A DNA stretch of 64,000 bases from JACCSI01 sp963815285 (GCA_963815285.1 CAWFGB010000004.1:248001-312000), one strand, 5' to 3'. Positions 18,602 to 27,830 are shown, counted from the first letter of the stretch. Translations and numbers: made by a program. The notes: generated by a model from the sequence alone, not told the origin.

Positions 18602-18607
18602 AGACAG

Positions 18608-19601
18608 ATGAGCACTGCCACACGCGCCGCACTCAATTTGCCTCGACGCCTCCGGCGGCTCCGTCGCACGCCTGCCCTCCGGGCGATGGTCCGAGAAACG
18701 CGGCTGTCGGCGGATCAGTTGATCCTGCCGCTATTCGTCACCGAAGGTAGCAAGGTGCGCCGCGAGGTGTCTTCGATGCCAGGCGTGTTTCAGTTGTCGG
18801 AGGACGAGGCTGTAGTCGAAGCACAGGAGGCGTGGGACGAGGGTGTGCCGGCGGTGCTGCTCTTTGGCTTGCCGCCTCACAAGGACGAAGTCGGGTCGGG
18901 GGCGTACGCGACTGCCGGCCCGGTGCAGGAAACGGTACGTGCCATTCGGCGCGCGGTGCCGCAGATGGTAGTGATCACCGACGTGTGCCTGTGCGAGTAC
19001 ACCTCGCATGGTCACTGCGGTGTCATCGTCGACGGCGATATTGCCAATGACGAAACGGTGGAACTGCTCGGTACGGTCCGCGCTGTCGCACGCCCACGCG
19101 GGGGCACATATCGTCGCGCCGTCGGACATGATGGACGGGCGCGTCGGCGCGATTCGGCAGGCGCTCGACCACAACGGCTTCGACCAGGTCGCGATCATGG
19201 CTTACGCGGCCAAGTACTGTTCTGGCTTCTACGGCCCGTTTCGCGAGGCGGCCGACTCCACCCCGCAGTTTGGCGATCGGCGAAGCCACCAGATGGATCC
19301 GGCAAATGCTGATGAAGCGCTGCGGGAGGTTGAACAGGACATCGCCGAGGGCGCGGATATCGTCATGGTCAAGCCGGCGATGCCTTATCTCGACATCTTG
19401 TGGCGCGTCAAAGAGCGCTTTGCGTATCCGACGGCCGCGTATCAGGTGAGCGGAGAGTACACGATGATCAAGGCGGCGGCCAAGAACGGCTGGATCGATG
19501 AAGAGCGCGCGATGATCGAGTCGCTCACTGCGATTCGCCGGGCTGGAGCGGATATGATCATCACCTACTTCGCGAGACCGGCGGCAAGGTCACTGCGGTA
19601 A
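18608..19601 (+). pseudogene. hemB: Delta-aminolevulinic acid dehydratase, disrupted by one extra base
   Basis: Condenses two 5-aminolevulinates to porphobilinogen. The N-terminal half is normal through the zinc site DVCLCEYTSHGHCG and DGDIANDETVELLGTV, then the frame is lost near 19078. The other frame continues ALSHAHAGAHIVAPSDMMDGRVGAIR, AYAAKYCSGFYGPFR and MVKPAMPYLDI (Schiff-base Lys). Removing one C from GGTCCGCGCTG restores the expected sequence. The span of 994 bases is a multiple of three plus one, about 330 residues when repaired. Because heme synthesis here is otherwise complete, an error in the sequence is more likely than loss. Confidence 0.92.
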
Positions 19602-19655
19602 GCGCATCCCGCTGTCGGCTCTCAGCTGTCAGCGCTGAACAGCCGAAAACCCGAG

Positions 19656-20957
19656 ATGAAGAAGCCGACAAAATCCCAGAAGCTCTTCGCCCGCGCCGTC
19701 ACGGTCCTGCCCGGCGGCGTCAACTCTCCCGTGCGCGCCTTCAAGGCTGTGGGCGGTTCGCCGCACTTCATCGCGCGGGCCGCCGGCGCGCGCATCACCG
19801 ATATCGACGGCAACACGTTCATCGACTACGTCGGCTCCTGGGGCCCGATGATTCACGGCCATGCGCCGCGCGGCCTGATCCGCGCCATTGCAAAGCAGGC
19901 GAAGTTGGGCACGAGCTTTGGCGCGCCGAGTCCGCTCGAAGTCGATCTCGCAGAGTTGGTGCGCCGGCTCGTTCCTGCCATGGAACGGGTCCGCTTTGTG
20001 AGTTCCGGCACCGAAGCGACGATGAGTGCGGCACGCGTGGCACGCGGCGCAACCGCGCGCGAAAAGGTCATCAAGTTCGAGGGTTGCTACCACGGGCACG
20101 CTGACGGCTTTCTGGTCCAGGCGGGTTCAGGCGCCCTGACGTTCGGAACGCCGACCAGTCCCGGCGTCCCAGCCGGTGCCGCCGCGGCCACATTGCTCGC
20201 GACCTTCAACGATCTCTCCTCCGTCGAGCAGCTCATTGCCGCCAATCCCGGCGAGATCGCCGGCCTCATCGTCGAGCCGGTCGCCGGCAACATGGGAACC
20301 GTGCTGCCCGCGCCAGGCTTTCTCGAAGGGCTGCGATCGCTCACTGCGGCACACGGCATCGTGTTGATTTTCGATGAAGTGATGACTGGATTTCGCGTCG
20401 GGGCCGGCGGAGCGCAGGGGCTGTACGGCGTCACGCCCGACCTGACGTGCCTCGGCAAGATCATCGGCGGCGGTCTACCGGTCGCCGCCTATGGCGGACG
20501 GGGAGATCTGATGGATCAGGTCTCGCCCGCCGGACCGATCTATCAGGCGGGCACGTTGTCGGGCAACCCGTTGGCCATGGCAGCGGGATTGTGGTCCCTC
20601 AAGCGCCTCAATCGGACGCTCTATCGAAAGCTGACCGGAATGGGACACTCGCTCGCCGCGGGGCTGGCGGAAGCTGCGCGTGAAGCAGGTGTACCGCTCC
20701 AGGTCAACGCGCTCGGCTCGATGCTCACGCCGTTTTTCACCGCCGAACGCGTGCGCGATTTCCGTTCGGCGTTGACGGCCGATGCCGGCGCCTTCGGAGT
20801 GTTCTTCCGCGAGATGCTCGCACGGGGAATCTACCTGCCGCCATCGCAGTTCGAAGCGTGGTTCATCTCCGCCGCCCACACCCCACGCGACATTGCCAAG
20901 ACCGTGGAGGCCGCACGCGCCGCGATGAAGGTCGTACGCGCGAAGGGCGCGAAGTAG
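19656..20957 (+). CDS. hemL: Glutamate-1-semialdehyde 2,1-aminomutase
   Basis: PLP enzyme converting glutamate-1-semialdehyde to 5-aminolevulinate. 433 residues, typical length. Landmarks are LPGGVNSPVRAFKAVGG, VSSGTEATMSAARVARG, FDEVMTGFRVG and the PLP Lys in LGKIIGGGLPVAAYGG. It follows hemB by 54 nt in the same direction. The last codons and stop form one arm and the loop of a perfect hairpin (20943-20971). It completes the C5 route with HemA. Confidence 0.95.
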   Translation: MKKPTKSQKLFARAVTVLPGGVNSPVRAFKAVGGSPHFIARAAGARITDIDGNTFIDYVGSWGPMIHGHAPRGLIRAIAKQAKLGTSFGAPSPLEVDLAELVRRLVPAMERVRFVSSGTEATMSAARVARGATAREKVIKFEGCYHGHADGFLVQAGSGALTFGTPTSPGVPAGAAAATLLATFNDLSSVEQLIAANPGEIAGLIVEPVAGNMGTVLPAPGFLEGLRSLTAAHGIVLIFDEVMTGFRVGAGGAQGLYGVTPDLTCLGKIIGGGLPVAAYGGRGDLMDQVSPAGPIYQAGTLSGNPLAMAAGLWSLKRLNRTLYRKLTGMGHSLAAGLAEAAREAGVPLQVNALGSMLTPFFTAERVRDFRSALTADAGAFGVFFREMLARGIYLPPSQFEAWFISAAHTPRDIAKTVEAARAAMKVVRAKGAK

Positions 20958-20971
20958 ACCTTCGCGCCCTT
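20943..20971 (+). terminator. Perfect 12-bp hairpin overlapping the hemL stop
   Basis: AAGGGCGCGAAG pairs with CTTCGCGCCCTT, and the 5-nt loop TAGAC contains the hemL stop codon. Only three T residues follow, so termination may be weak or the hairpin may protect the 3' end. Confidence 0.6.
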
Positions 20972-20984
20972 TCATGCCTTCGCG

Positions 20985-21009
20985 CTACCGTCGCCGCCTT
21001 CGACGGTAG
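20985..21009. terminator. Second convergent hairpin
   Basis: CTACCGTCG/CGACGGTAG, 9 bp with a 7-nt loop, directly after the minus-strand gene's stop at 21013. No T-tract is seen. Confidence 0.45.
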
Positions 21010-21012
21010 TGT

Positions 21013-21930
21013 CTATTGCCTCGTGAGACGGCCGACATTGACGTCCTGATCCAGGCGCATCCGCAGGATCGTGCCGGACGGCAGATTGACGTCTTCGCCC
21101 TCGGTGGCCGCAATCACGCCGCCGCCGCCGATGAGGACGCCGGTGATGGCGCCCTTCACGCCACCAAGAATGCCGCCGAGGATGGCGCCGACCGCCGCGC
21201 CGGCGCCAATCTTCCCCGCGTCCTCGCGATACCCACCGGCCTCGAGGGCCTCCGTGACCGTGCCCCGGATCGGCACCGTGCGCCCGTTGATGGTGATCTG
21301 ATCGAAGCTCAGTTGCAGCTCACCGCCGCGCTCGACGCGGCCCGCGTTCCGGACGGCAGTCACCACGCCGCGGACGCGCGAGCCAGCTGGAATTACGACG
21401 CGATTGTTTTCGCGCAGATCCACCACGGTCGAGGCCTCGAAGCGATCCTCAACCTGCGCCGTGTCGGAGTTGAGCGTCTGCTCGAGGCGCACGTCGAGCT
21501 CGGTGCCCATCGGGACCACGCCCGCCGGCGTCGTCGATGACGGGTTACGGCTCGCCGGGTAGTTCGGGTTGGTTGCGCCCGTGTTGTAGCCGCCGGCAGA
21601 CGTCTCGCGCCCGTTCACGCGCGCACTAAGATTCTCGAGACGGTCGCGCACCTCCATGTAGTCGGCGCGCGAGACGTTGCGCTCCCGGCGCAGCTTGACC
21701 TTCAAATATGTGACTTCCTCGTCGAGCGTCATCAATTCGGCCTGGAGCGAACGAGCTGCGGCGCGGTCGCGCTGCCGCAACTGCACAAGGTCCGCATTGA
21801 TCTGATCGACGGTCTGTTCGAGGCGAGTGACGTCGCTCGTGGTCATGTCCTGGGCCACGGCAGCCGCCGGGCCAACCACGATGGCGACTGCTGCGACGGC
21901 CACGAGCAATTTACGCACGCTTCCCAACAT
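21013..21930 (-). CDS. Exported coiled-coil and glycine-zipper protein of unknown function
   Basis: ATG at 21930 is set by AGGAGA upstream; 305 residues. A signal peptide ends AAVAQ. A charged coiled coil (VTRLEQTVDQINADLVQLR and onward, ~30-95) is followed by a Ser/Thr/Asn/Pro linker and a beta-rich domain (MGTELDVRLEQTLNSDTAQ; VIPAGSRVRGVV) seen in envelope proteins. A Gly/Ala-rich zipper follows (AAVGAILGGILGGVKGAITG), then a final strand LPSGTILRMRLDQDV. It is probably associated with the outer membrane or periplasm. No specific function recognised. Confidence 0.7.
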   Translation of the reverse strand: MLGSVRKLLVAVAAVAIVVGPAAAVAQDMTTSDVTRLEQTVDQINADLVQLRQRDRAAARSLQAELMTLDEEVTYLKVKLRRERNVSRADYMEVRDRLENLSARVNGRETSAGGYNTGATNPNYPASRNPSSTTPAGVVPMGTELDVRLEQTLNSDTAQVEDRFEASTVVDLRENNRVVIPAGSRVRGVVTAVRNAGRVERGGELQLSFDQITINGRTVPIRGTVTEALEAGGYREDAGKIGAGAAVGAILGGILGGVKGAITGVLIGGGGVIAATEGEDVNLPSGTILRMRLDQDVNVGRLTRQ

Positions 21931-22020
21931 AGTGTCTCCTTGCTCAGTGTCCGGCTCAGGAGCCACATGCCCCCAGCCACCCTACTTAGTGCAAGGAGCG
22001 GGCCGGAGAAGGCCGCTCGT

Positions 22021-23340
22021 TTAGTTTCGCCAGGGCATCAGCCGTTCGATCCAGCTGATCCGTGTGAGGTCATTGTAGATGACCGTGACCATCAAGGCCA
22101 TCAGCAGCATGAAGCCGACGAGGAACATCTTCTCCTTCACCTGGATGCTGAAATCTCGCCGCGCGATGGCCTCGAGCCCCATGATCAGGATGTGGCCGCC
22201 GTCCAGCACCGGTACCGGCATCAGGTTGAGCAGGCCGAGATTGAGGCTGATGGTCGCCATCAATGCAAAGAGGGCGACCCAGCCCGCTTGAGCCGATTCG
22301 CCGGAGAGCTGGGCGATTCCCACCGGGCCCATGAGCTGTTTCGGTGACGTTTCCCCGACGATCAGGCCCCAGAGCGTCTTCAAGATCAGACCGGAAAATT
22401 CGATGTTGCGTTCCACGCTGAGGCCCACTGCCTCGAGCGGCCCGGGCTTGAACGTATTGGTCTCGTTCGCAAAATAGACGCCGATGCGTCCCAGGTCGCC
22501 CTCACGACGAGGGGTGACCGTGATGTCCTGCTCGGCGCCATCGCGTCGAACGCGCAGGTTGACCGGCGTGTCGGGCATCTTCGAGATGACGCCGACCGCA
22601 TCCTGCGAGAAGACCACACGGTCACCGTTGATCGCCAGCAGCACGTCTCCGGCCTTGAGGCCGGCGGCTTCCGCGCGTTCCCCTTCGATAACGCTCGCCA
22701 CCGACGGGTACACGTCGGGCAGCACCCCGAGATCGCCAATCTGAAACTTGCCCTGTGCGGCTGGCGTCACGGTGATGCGCTCTTCGCGTCCGTCGCGCAT
22801 CACACGCAGCCTGACCTCGCGCTCCGCCTTGGTGCCGATGGTCAGCAGGAATCGATCCCACGTCGGAACAGCGTCTTCGTTGACCGCGACGATGATGTCA
22901 CCGGCGCGCAGACCGGCAGCGTTCCCGGCCGATCCGGCTTCCACTTTGCCGATGACCACCGGCTTGTCCTGATAGGACGGGACTTGCGCGCCCTGCATCA
23001 GCACGACCGCCATCAACACGACCGCCAGGGCCAGGTTCATCACCGGGCCCATGATGAGAATCTGGAACCGCTGCCACTTGGTTTTCGACAGGAATTCGTC
23101 GCTGCTGCCGGTCCGCGTGTCTTCCGGATTCTCGCCGGCCATCTTCACGTAGCCGCCGAGCGGAATCGCGCTGATGGCGTATTCGGTGTCCCCGCGCTTG
23201 ACCTTCAGCAGCTTGGGACCGAAGCCGAGCGAAAACACCAGCACGCGGACGCCGTGCCAGCGGGCCATTAAGAAATGCCCGAGTTCGTGCACGAACACGA
23301 GCACGCCGAGCACGAATGCAAAGGCAAGAAGCGTTGTCAC
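22021..23340 (-). CDS. rseP: Site-2 metalloprotease RseP
   Basis: Inner-membrane intramembrane protease that cuts anti-sigma factors or remnant signal peptides. GTG at 23340 gives 439 residues. The zinc motif HELGH is in the first helix (VFVHELGHFLMARW), two PDZ domains occupy the middle (VEAGSAGNAAGLRAGD; GERAEAAGLKAGD), and the third motif NLMPVPVLDGGHI supplies the zinc Asp. It ends the uppS-cdsA-dxr-rseP run, a common order in bacteria, 5 nt after dxr. Confidence 0.93.
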   Translation of the reverse strand: MTTLLAFAFVLGVLVFVHELGHFLMARWHGVRVLVFSLGFGPKLLKVKRGDTEYAISAIPLGGYVKMAGENPEDTRTGSSDEFLSKTKWQRFQILIMGPVMNLALAVVLMAVVLMQGAQVPSYQDKPVVIGKVEAGSAGNAAGLRAGDIIVAVNEDAVPTWDRFLLTIGTKAEREVRLRVMRDGREERITVTPAAQGKFQIGDLGVLPDVYPSVASVIEGERAEAAGLKAGDVLLAINGDRVVFSQDAVGVISKMPDTPVNLRVRRDGAEQDITVTPRREGDLGRIGVYFANETNTFKPGPLEAVGLSVERNIEFSGLILKTLWGLIVGETSPKQLMGPVGIAQLSGESAQAGWVALFALMATISLNLGLLNLMPVPVLDGGHILIMGLEAIARRDFSIQVKEKMFLVGFMLLMALMVTVIYNDLTRISWIERLMPWRN

Positions 23341-23345
23341 TTGAG

Positions 23346-24533
23346 CTATCCCTTCTCCGATTCTACCGCCTGTGACAAATCGACCAGGCCGGTCGCGTAA
23401 TCGTGCGCCCATCGATCGATTCGGCGCACGCCTTCGAGCGTGTCGGCCGGCGCGGCGACGTGCGCGTCCATCGTCGCTGCAATGACGCGGGGAATGGCCG
23501 TAAAGCCCAGCCGTCCTTTCAGGAAAGACCCCACCGCCACCTCGTTGGCCGCGTTGAGCACGACCGGGAGGCTCCGTTCGGCCTCGAGCGCCCGATAGGC
23601 TAGACGCAGGCAGGGGAAATCCTCCCACGCCGGCGCGTGGAATTCCAGCGTTCCACTCCGCGCCAGATCCAGGAAGGGCACTGGCGCTTCCCAGCGATCC
23701 GGGTACGAAAACGCATACTGAATCGGCAATCGCATGTCCGTGGTCCCCATCTGCGCGATGAGCGAGCCGTCTTTCAACTCGACGAGCGAGTGCACGATAG
23801 ATTGCGGGTGCACAACCACGTCGATCTGTGAAGCCGCGGCACCAAACAGCCAGTGCGCTTCGATCACCTCGAGACCCTTGTTCATGAGCGTGGCCGAGTC
23901 GATGGTGATCTTGGGGCCCATCTGCCACGTGGGGTGCTTGAGCGCATCCGCCGCGGTGACGGCGCCGAGCGCGGCCAGGCTGCGCCCACGGAACGGGCCT
24001 CCGGAAGCGGTAAGAATCAGCCGCCGCAGTTCAGCCGGCGCGCGGCCGTGCAGACACTGGTGAATGGCGTTGTGCTCGCTGTCCACTGGCAAGATTGCGA
24101 CGCCTCGGCGCCGCGCCGCGTCCATCACCAACCCTCCGGCCATGACCAGCACTTCCTTGTTGGCCAAACCGATCGTCTTGCCGCAGGTGATGGCCGCAAG
24201 CACCGCTTCGAGCGCAGCCGTGCCGGACGAAGCACACAACACGAAATCGGCATCAGGGTGTGTCGCCACCGCGATCATCCCTTCGCTGCCAGTGCCGTAC
24301 GAGGCAGGAAGGGCGCCGCCAAGCTGACACTTGAGATCGTCAAGTGCTGGACCCGACGCCATCGCCACTGCCGCCGGCCGGTAGCGGGCGACCTGCTCTG
24401 CAAACACCGACACGTTGGTGCCGGCCGCGAGCGCGACCACTTCAACGCGGTCAGGGTGCGCGTCCACCACGGAGAGGGCGCTCTTCCCAATCGAACCAGT
24501 GGAGCCGAGGATGGCGAGCCGGCGTTTGGTCAT
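23346..24533 (-). CDS. dxr: 1-deoxy-D-xylulose 5-phosphate reductoisomerase
   Basis: NADPH-dependent second step of the MEP isoprenoid pathway. 395 residues from ATG at 24533, which overlaps the cdsA stop by 4 nt (ATGA). It shows the nucleotide-binding GSTGSIGKSAL, the metal-site region PVDSEHNAIHQCL, TASGGPFRG and the HPTWQMGPKITIDSATLMNKGLE block. It supplies precursors for the undecaprenyl chain made by UppS encoded upstream. Confidence 0.95.
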   Translation of the reverse strand: MTKRRLAILGSTGSIGKSALSVVDAHPDRVEVVALAAGTNVSVFAEQVARYRPAAVAMASGPALDDLKCQLGGALPASYGTGSEGMIAVATHPDADFVLCASSGTAALEAVLAAITCGKTIGLANKEVLVMAGGLVMDAARRRGVAILPVDSEHNAIHQCLHGRAPAELRRLILTASGGPFRGRSLAALGAVTAADALKHPTWQMGPKITIDSATLMNKGLEVIEAHWLFGAAASQIDVVVHPQSIVHSLVELKDGSLIAQMGTTDMRLPIQYAFSYPDRWEAPVPFLDLARSGTLEFHAPAWEDFPCLRLAYRALEAERSLPVVLNAANEVAVGSFLKGRLGFTAIPRVIAATMDAHVAAPADTLEGVRRIDRWAHDYATGLVDLSQAVESEKG

Positions 24534-25375
24534 CCCGTGTAAACCCACCGAACGAACATGTAGAAGGGCGGTGCCGCAAATAGCAGCGCGTCGATGCGAT
24601 CGAGGACGCCGCCGTGACCGGGAATGAGCGCCGAGCTGTCCTTCAGGTCCGCCGCGCGCTTGATCATCGATTCGAACAGGTCACCGGCGATGCCGCAGGC
24701 AACCAGGGCGAGCCCCAGCGGCGCAATCATCAGCGGCGCCGCGACCGGTATCAGGTACGGTCCCGCAAAATACAGGAAGATGGGCGCCACGGCAAACCCG
24801 CCGACGGCCCCTTCGATGGTCTTCTTCGGGCTCAAGCGAGGCGCCAGCGGATGCCGGCCGAACGCGCGACCGCTGTAATACTGCGCGCTGTCGCTGATGA
24901 CGATGGTCGCGACCAGGAGCACGACCGCGCCACGCCCGCCGAAGATGTGAATGCTCACGAGCGCCCCGAGAGGAACGCCGATGTAAAGCAGCGCGAAGCC
25001 GCCGGTCAACGCACCGAGCAAAGAGCCGGCCCGGTGTGAACCGCGATCGGTCTCGCTCAAATCGGGGCCGACACCCGCCGCCTTCAGCCGTGACTGTTGG
25101 ACCATGGCGCCTATCGCGATCACCACCACGCCGACACCGATCACGCCAGCCACCGCGACATATGGGAACGGCAGAATCGCAATCACCCCCATCGTCGCAG
25201 CAACCGTCACCAGGCGAGGGACGACCGCCCCGAGCTGGCGCATCAATTCGAAATATTCGTGCAGCGCCAGCACGCCGACGGCGAGCGCGACAAACAACAG
25301 CACGATGGCGTTACTGAACCAGACGAGGGCGAAGAAGCCAGCGGCGAGCAGAACGCCGCTGATGAGACGTACCAA
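24530..25375 (-). CDS. cdsA: Phosphatidate cytidylyltransferase
   Basis: Inner-membrane enzyme making CDP-diacylglycerol for all phospholipids. 281 residues with multiple helices. The family signature is near the C-terminus: SMIKRAADLKDSSALIPGHG followed by GVLDRID. Also DSAQYYSGRAFGRHPLAPRLSPKKT. It lies between uppS (15 nt) and dxr (overlap). Confidence 0.95.
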   Translation of the reverse strand: MVRLISGVLLAAGFFALVWFSNAIVLLFVALAVGVLALHEYFELMRQLGAVVPRLVTVAATMGVIAILPFPYVAVAGVIGVGVVVIAIGAMVQQSRLKAAGVGPDLSETDRGSHRAGSLLGALTGGFALLYIGVPLGALVSIHIFGGRGAVVLLVATIVISDSAQYYSGRAFGRHPLAPRLSPKKTIEGAVGGFAVAPIFLYFAGPYLIPVAAPLMIAPLGLALVACGIAGDLFESMIKRAADLKDSSALIPGHGGVLDRIDALLFAAPPFYMFVRWVYTG

Positions 25376-25390
25376 ACGATGACGCCGGGG

Positions 25391-26194
25391 CTACAGCCCT
25401 CGCCCCCCGACGCCAGCGCCGATCGCGGCGGATGGAATGCCGCCGTAGCGGCGATCGCGTTTCTGATAGGCGAGGATGGCTTCGAGCAGGTGACAGCAAC
25501 GGAAGTCAGGCCACAGCGTCTCGGTGACGTAGATCTCGGCGTAAGCGATCTGCCACAACAGGAAATTGCTGACGCGCATCTCGCCGCTGGTGCGAATCAA
25601 CAAGTCAGGGTCGGGCTGGCCCGCGGTATAGAGGAAGCGGCCGAAGGTCTGCTCGTCGAGCGCCTCTGGTCGCACCCCGGCCTCCATGGCCCGGCGCACG
25701 GCGTCCACAATCTCGGTCCTCCCGCCGTAGTTGAGCGCGATGTTGAAGATCATCCCGGTGTTGCGCGAGGTCTTGCGCTCGGCGTCGCCGAGCTCCTGAA
25801 CGACATCCGGGGGGAGCTCTTCGGAGCGGCCGACGACGTTGAAGCGGATGTTGTTGCCGAGCAACGTGTCGAGCTCGGAGCGAAGATACCGCTTGAGCAG
25901 CATCATCAGCGTGTTGACCTCCGCGGCCGGGCGCTTCCAGTTCTCGACGGAAAAGGCGTAGAGGGTCAGCACTTCGAGCCCGACGCGGGCCGAGGCTTCG
26001 ATGACGTCACGAACCGCGTTGATGCCGGCCCGGTGTCCTTCGACGCGCGGCAGGCGCCGTTGCCCGGCCCAGCGGCCGTTGCCGTCCATGATGATGGCCA
26101 CGTGGCGCGGAAGGCGATCGAACTGGATCTGGCGGGCGAGCTCCGTTTCGGCCCCGCCGGGGGGCACCCACGCGAGCAGTTGCTCGAGGCTCAT
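25391..26194 (-). CDS. uppS: Isoprenyl transferase (undecaprenyl diphosphate synthase)
   Basis: Makes the C55 cis-polyprenyl carrier for peptidoglycan and O-antigen. 267 residues, slightly long at the N-terminus. Motifs are HVAIIMDGNGRWA (catalytic Asp), GHRAG, LTLYAFSVENWKRP and DLLIRTSGEMRVSNFLLWQIAYAE. The ATG at 26194 has no SD; TACAAT lies only 2 nt upstream, so the start may differ. It heads the run into cdsA. Confidence 0.93.
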   Translation of the reverse strand: MSLEQLLAWVPPGGAETELARQIQFDRLPRHVAIIMDGNGRWAGQRRLPRVEGHRAGINAVRDVIEASARVGLEVLTLYAFSVENWKRPAAEVNTLMMLLKRYLRSELDTLLGNNIRFNVVGRSEELPPDVVQELGDAERKTSRNTGMIFNIALNYGGRTEIVDAVRRAMEAGVRPEALDEQTFGRFLYTAGQPDPDLLIRTSGEMRVSNFLLWQIAYAEIYVTETLWPDFRCCHLLEAILAYQKRDRRYGGIPSAAIGAGVGGRGL

Positions 26195-26250
26195 GGATTG
26201 TAGGGATCGATCCTAACTGATTCAAGGGCTGGCAGAGCGGGTAAGGACAG

Positions 26251-26310
26251 GTGCGGCCGGGTGCGGCCGGGTGCGGCCAGGTGCGGCCGGGTGCGGCCAG
26301 GTGCGGGAGG
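26251..26310. repeat. 10-bp tandem repeat, six units
   Basis: GTGCGGCCGG/GTGCGGCCAG repeated six times in exact register, the last unit degenerate, upstream of uppS and outside any gene. It could vary in copy number between strains. Confidence 0.85.
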
Positions 26311-26336
26311 ACGGGCCGCTGGCTGCTCAGCAGCCC

Positions 26337-26360
26337 TACCTACCTACCTACCTGCCTACC
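26337..26360. repeat. TACC tetranucleotide repeat
   Basis: Four TACC units, then TGCC and TACC, just after the stop of the NHL-repeat gene. A looser version of the same words is at 3340-3358. Confidence 0.7.
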
Positions 26361-26378
26361 CGCCCCACCCGCCGGCCC

Positions 26379-27629
26379 CTAATTCCCTTTCGGAGCCGGC
26401 ACGCCACGCTGCGGCGCGCCCATGCCCTTGAACACGAACTTCTGAAGACGCTTGCCTGTGTAGGTTTCCGTCGTGTAGATGTTGCCCTTGGAATCGACGG
26501 CGATGCTGTGTACACCGAGGAACTGCCCAGCTGCACGGCCGCCGGTGCCGAACTGCGACACGACCTCGAGGGACTGGCGGTCGACCACGTAGACGTGCTC
26601 GTTGGCGCCATCCGCCACATAGAGGAATTGCTGCTTCGGATCGCGCGAGAACGCGATATCCCACACGGAGCCATCCGACAGTGTTTCCGGGAACAGCTGC
26701 TTCTCCTTCACGAACTTGCCTTCGCGCGTGAACACCTGAATACGGTCGTTCGGACGATCGCACACATAGACGTTCCCGTCGCTGGACATCTCGGCGCAGT
26801 GCACTGGCGTGCGGAACTGCTGCGCGGGCGGCGCTTTCGGATCGTAGCGTGGCATGGGCGAATCGTCCGGCTTGTTGCCGTAGGCGCCCCAGTACCGCTT
26901 GATCTTGCCCGAATCCATGTCGACCACCGCGATACGCTTGTTCAGGTAACCATCGGCGACGTACGCTTCGTTGGCTTTCGGATCGATGAAGATCTTCGCC
27001 ACTCGTCCGAAGTTGACCGGGTCGTTGCTGTTCGCGACGGTCTTGCCGTCAACCGCGCGCGCGCCCTTCTTGCCGATCATGTCGACGAATTTGCCCTCGC
27101 GCGTGAATCTGAGGATGTGTGAGTCGGGCCCGCCGTTGCCCCCGACCCACACGATGCCTTTGTGATCGACCACAATGCCGTGATTGGACTCGGGCCAGTC
27201 GGGATGGCTCTCGGGCCCGCCCCAGGACTGCACGACATTGCCGCCCTGGTCGAAGGCCACGACCGGCGGCGCCGGGACGCAGCATTCGCTGACCCGTCCA
27301 GCAGCGGCCGGTGGCCCGGCAGGCGGTTTCGCCCCCTCCGCCTGTGGCATTTGCGACGGGAAGGCAAACTCGGTACGGTCGATGTTGCCCGGATCATTGC
27401 CGCGATGGATGATCCAGACCTGATCTTTCTCGTCGATGCCGAGGCCGATGGTCATCCCGAAGACCCAGTTGTTGGGCATCGCCTTGGGCCAGAACGGGTC
27501 GACCTCGAAGATCGGCACCTGCCCGGTCTTGGCCTGCGCTTCGGCCGTCTGCTCGAGGGCGCGTTCAGTCAGGCCCAGTCCTACGAGGGCCACGACGAAG
27601 GTCGCGCCAATCAGGAAATTGCGTCTCAC
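26379..27629 (-). CDS. Exported NHL-repeat beta-propeller (peptidyl-amidating lyase-like)
   Basis: GTG at 27629 is chosen for AAAGGA upstream and an immediate signal anchor (FLIGATFVVALVGLGL). The remaining ~390 residues are NHL/SMP-30-type blades (NHGIVVDHKGIVWVGGNGGPDSHILRFTREGKFV; NVYVCDRPNDRIQVFTREGKFV; HSIAVDSKGNIYTTE). Such six-bladed propellers include peptidyl-alpha-hydroxyglycine alpha-amidating lyases, but the catalytic residues were not verified. Probably periplasmic. Substrate unknown. A TATACT box lies about 55 nt upstream. Confidence 0.75.
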   Translation of the reverse strand: MRRNFLIGATFVVALVGLGLTERALEQTAEAQAKTGQVPIFEVDPFWPKAMPNNWVFGMTIGLGIDEKDQVWIIHRGNDPGNIDRTEFAFPSQMPQAEGAKPPAGPPAAAGRVSECCVPAPPVVAFDQGGNVVQSWGGPESHPDWPESNHGIVVDHKGIVWVGGNGGPDSHILRFTREGKFVDMIGKKGARAVDGKTVANSNDPVNFGRVAKIFIDPKANEAYVADGYLNKRIAVVDMDSGKIKRYWGAYGNKPDDSPMPRYDPKAPPAQQFRTPVHCAEMSSDGNVYVCDRPNDRIQVFTREGKFVKEKQLFPETLSDGSVWDIAFSRDPKQQFLYVADGANEHVYVVDRQSLEVVSQFGTGGRAAGQFLGVHSIAVDSKGNIYTTETYTGKRLQKFVFKGMGAPQRGVPAPKGN

Positions 27630-27682
27630 GGCTCCATCCTTTCGACCCCGCCTGGACACGCCCAGAGGGGTACGCGGGCGCC

Positions 27683-27718
27683 AGTATAACCACAGATTTC
27701 ACGGATTTCACAGATTTT
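27683..27718 (-). promoter_or_regulatory. TATACT box fused to a dispersed AATCTGTG repeat
   Basis: On the minus strand AATCTGTGAAATCCGTGAAATCTGTGG (27688-27718) runs directly into TATACT (27683-27688 on the complement), upstream of the NHL gene. The repeat arrangement resembles 55217-55256. Confidence 0.4.
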
Positions 27719-27830
27719 GGCTCTCTACAGGGTTGTTCCTGCAAGGCCCGACAGGGTTCTTCCTGAGCCGTAATAGCGTTCTTCCTCGATCAGGTTTTTC
27801 CTCAGGCTCGTTAGGCTCTCCCTCAGCCTC
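27719..27830. repeat. GTTCTTCCT-word repeat
   Basis: Degenerate GGGTTGTTCCTG / GGGTTCTTCCTG / GCGTTCTTCCTC / GGTTTTTCCTC words at 18-27 bp spacing between the NHL gene and hupE. No gene is supported in this 254-base gap. Confidence 0.5.

Noticed and set aside
23341..23928. Long N-terminal extension of the RseP frame
   Set aside because: It overlaps dxr in another frame. RseP proteins begin just before the HELGH helix, as the GTG at 23340 does.
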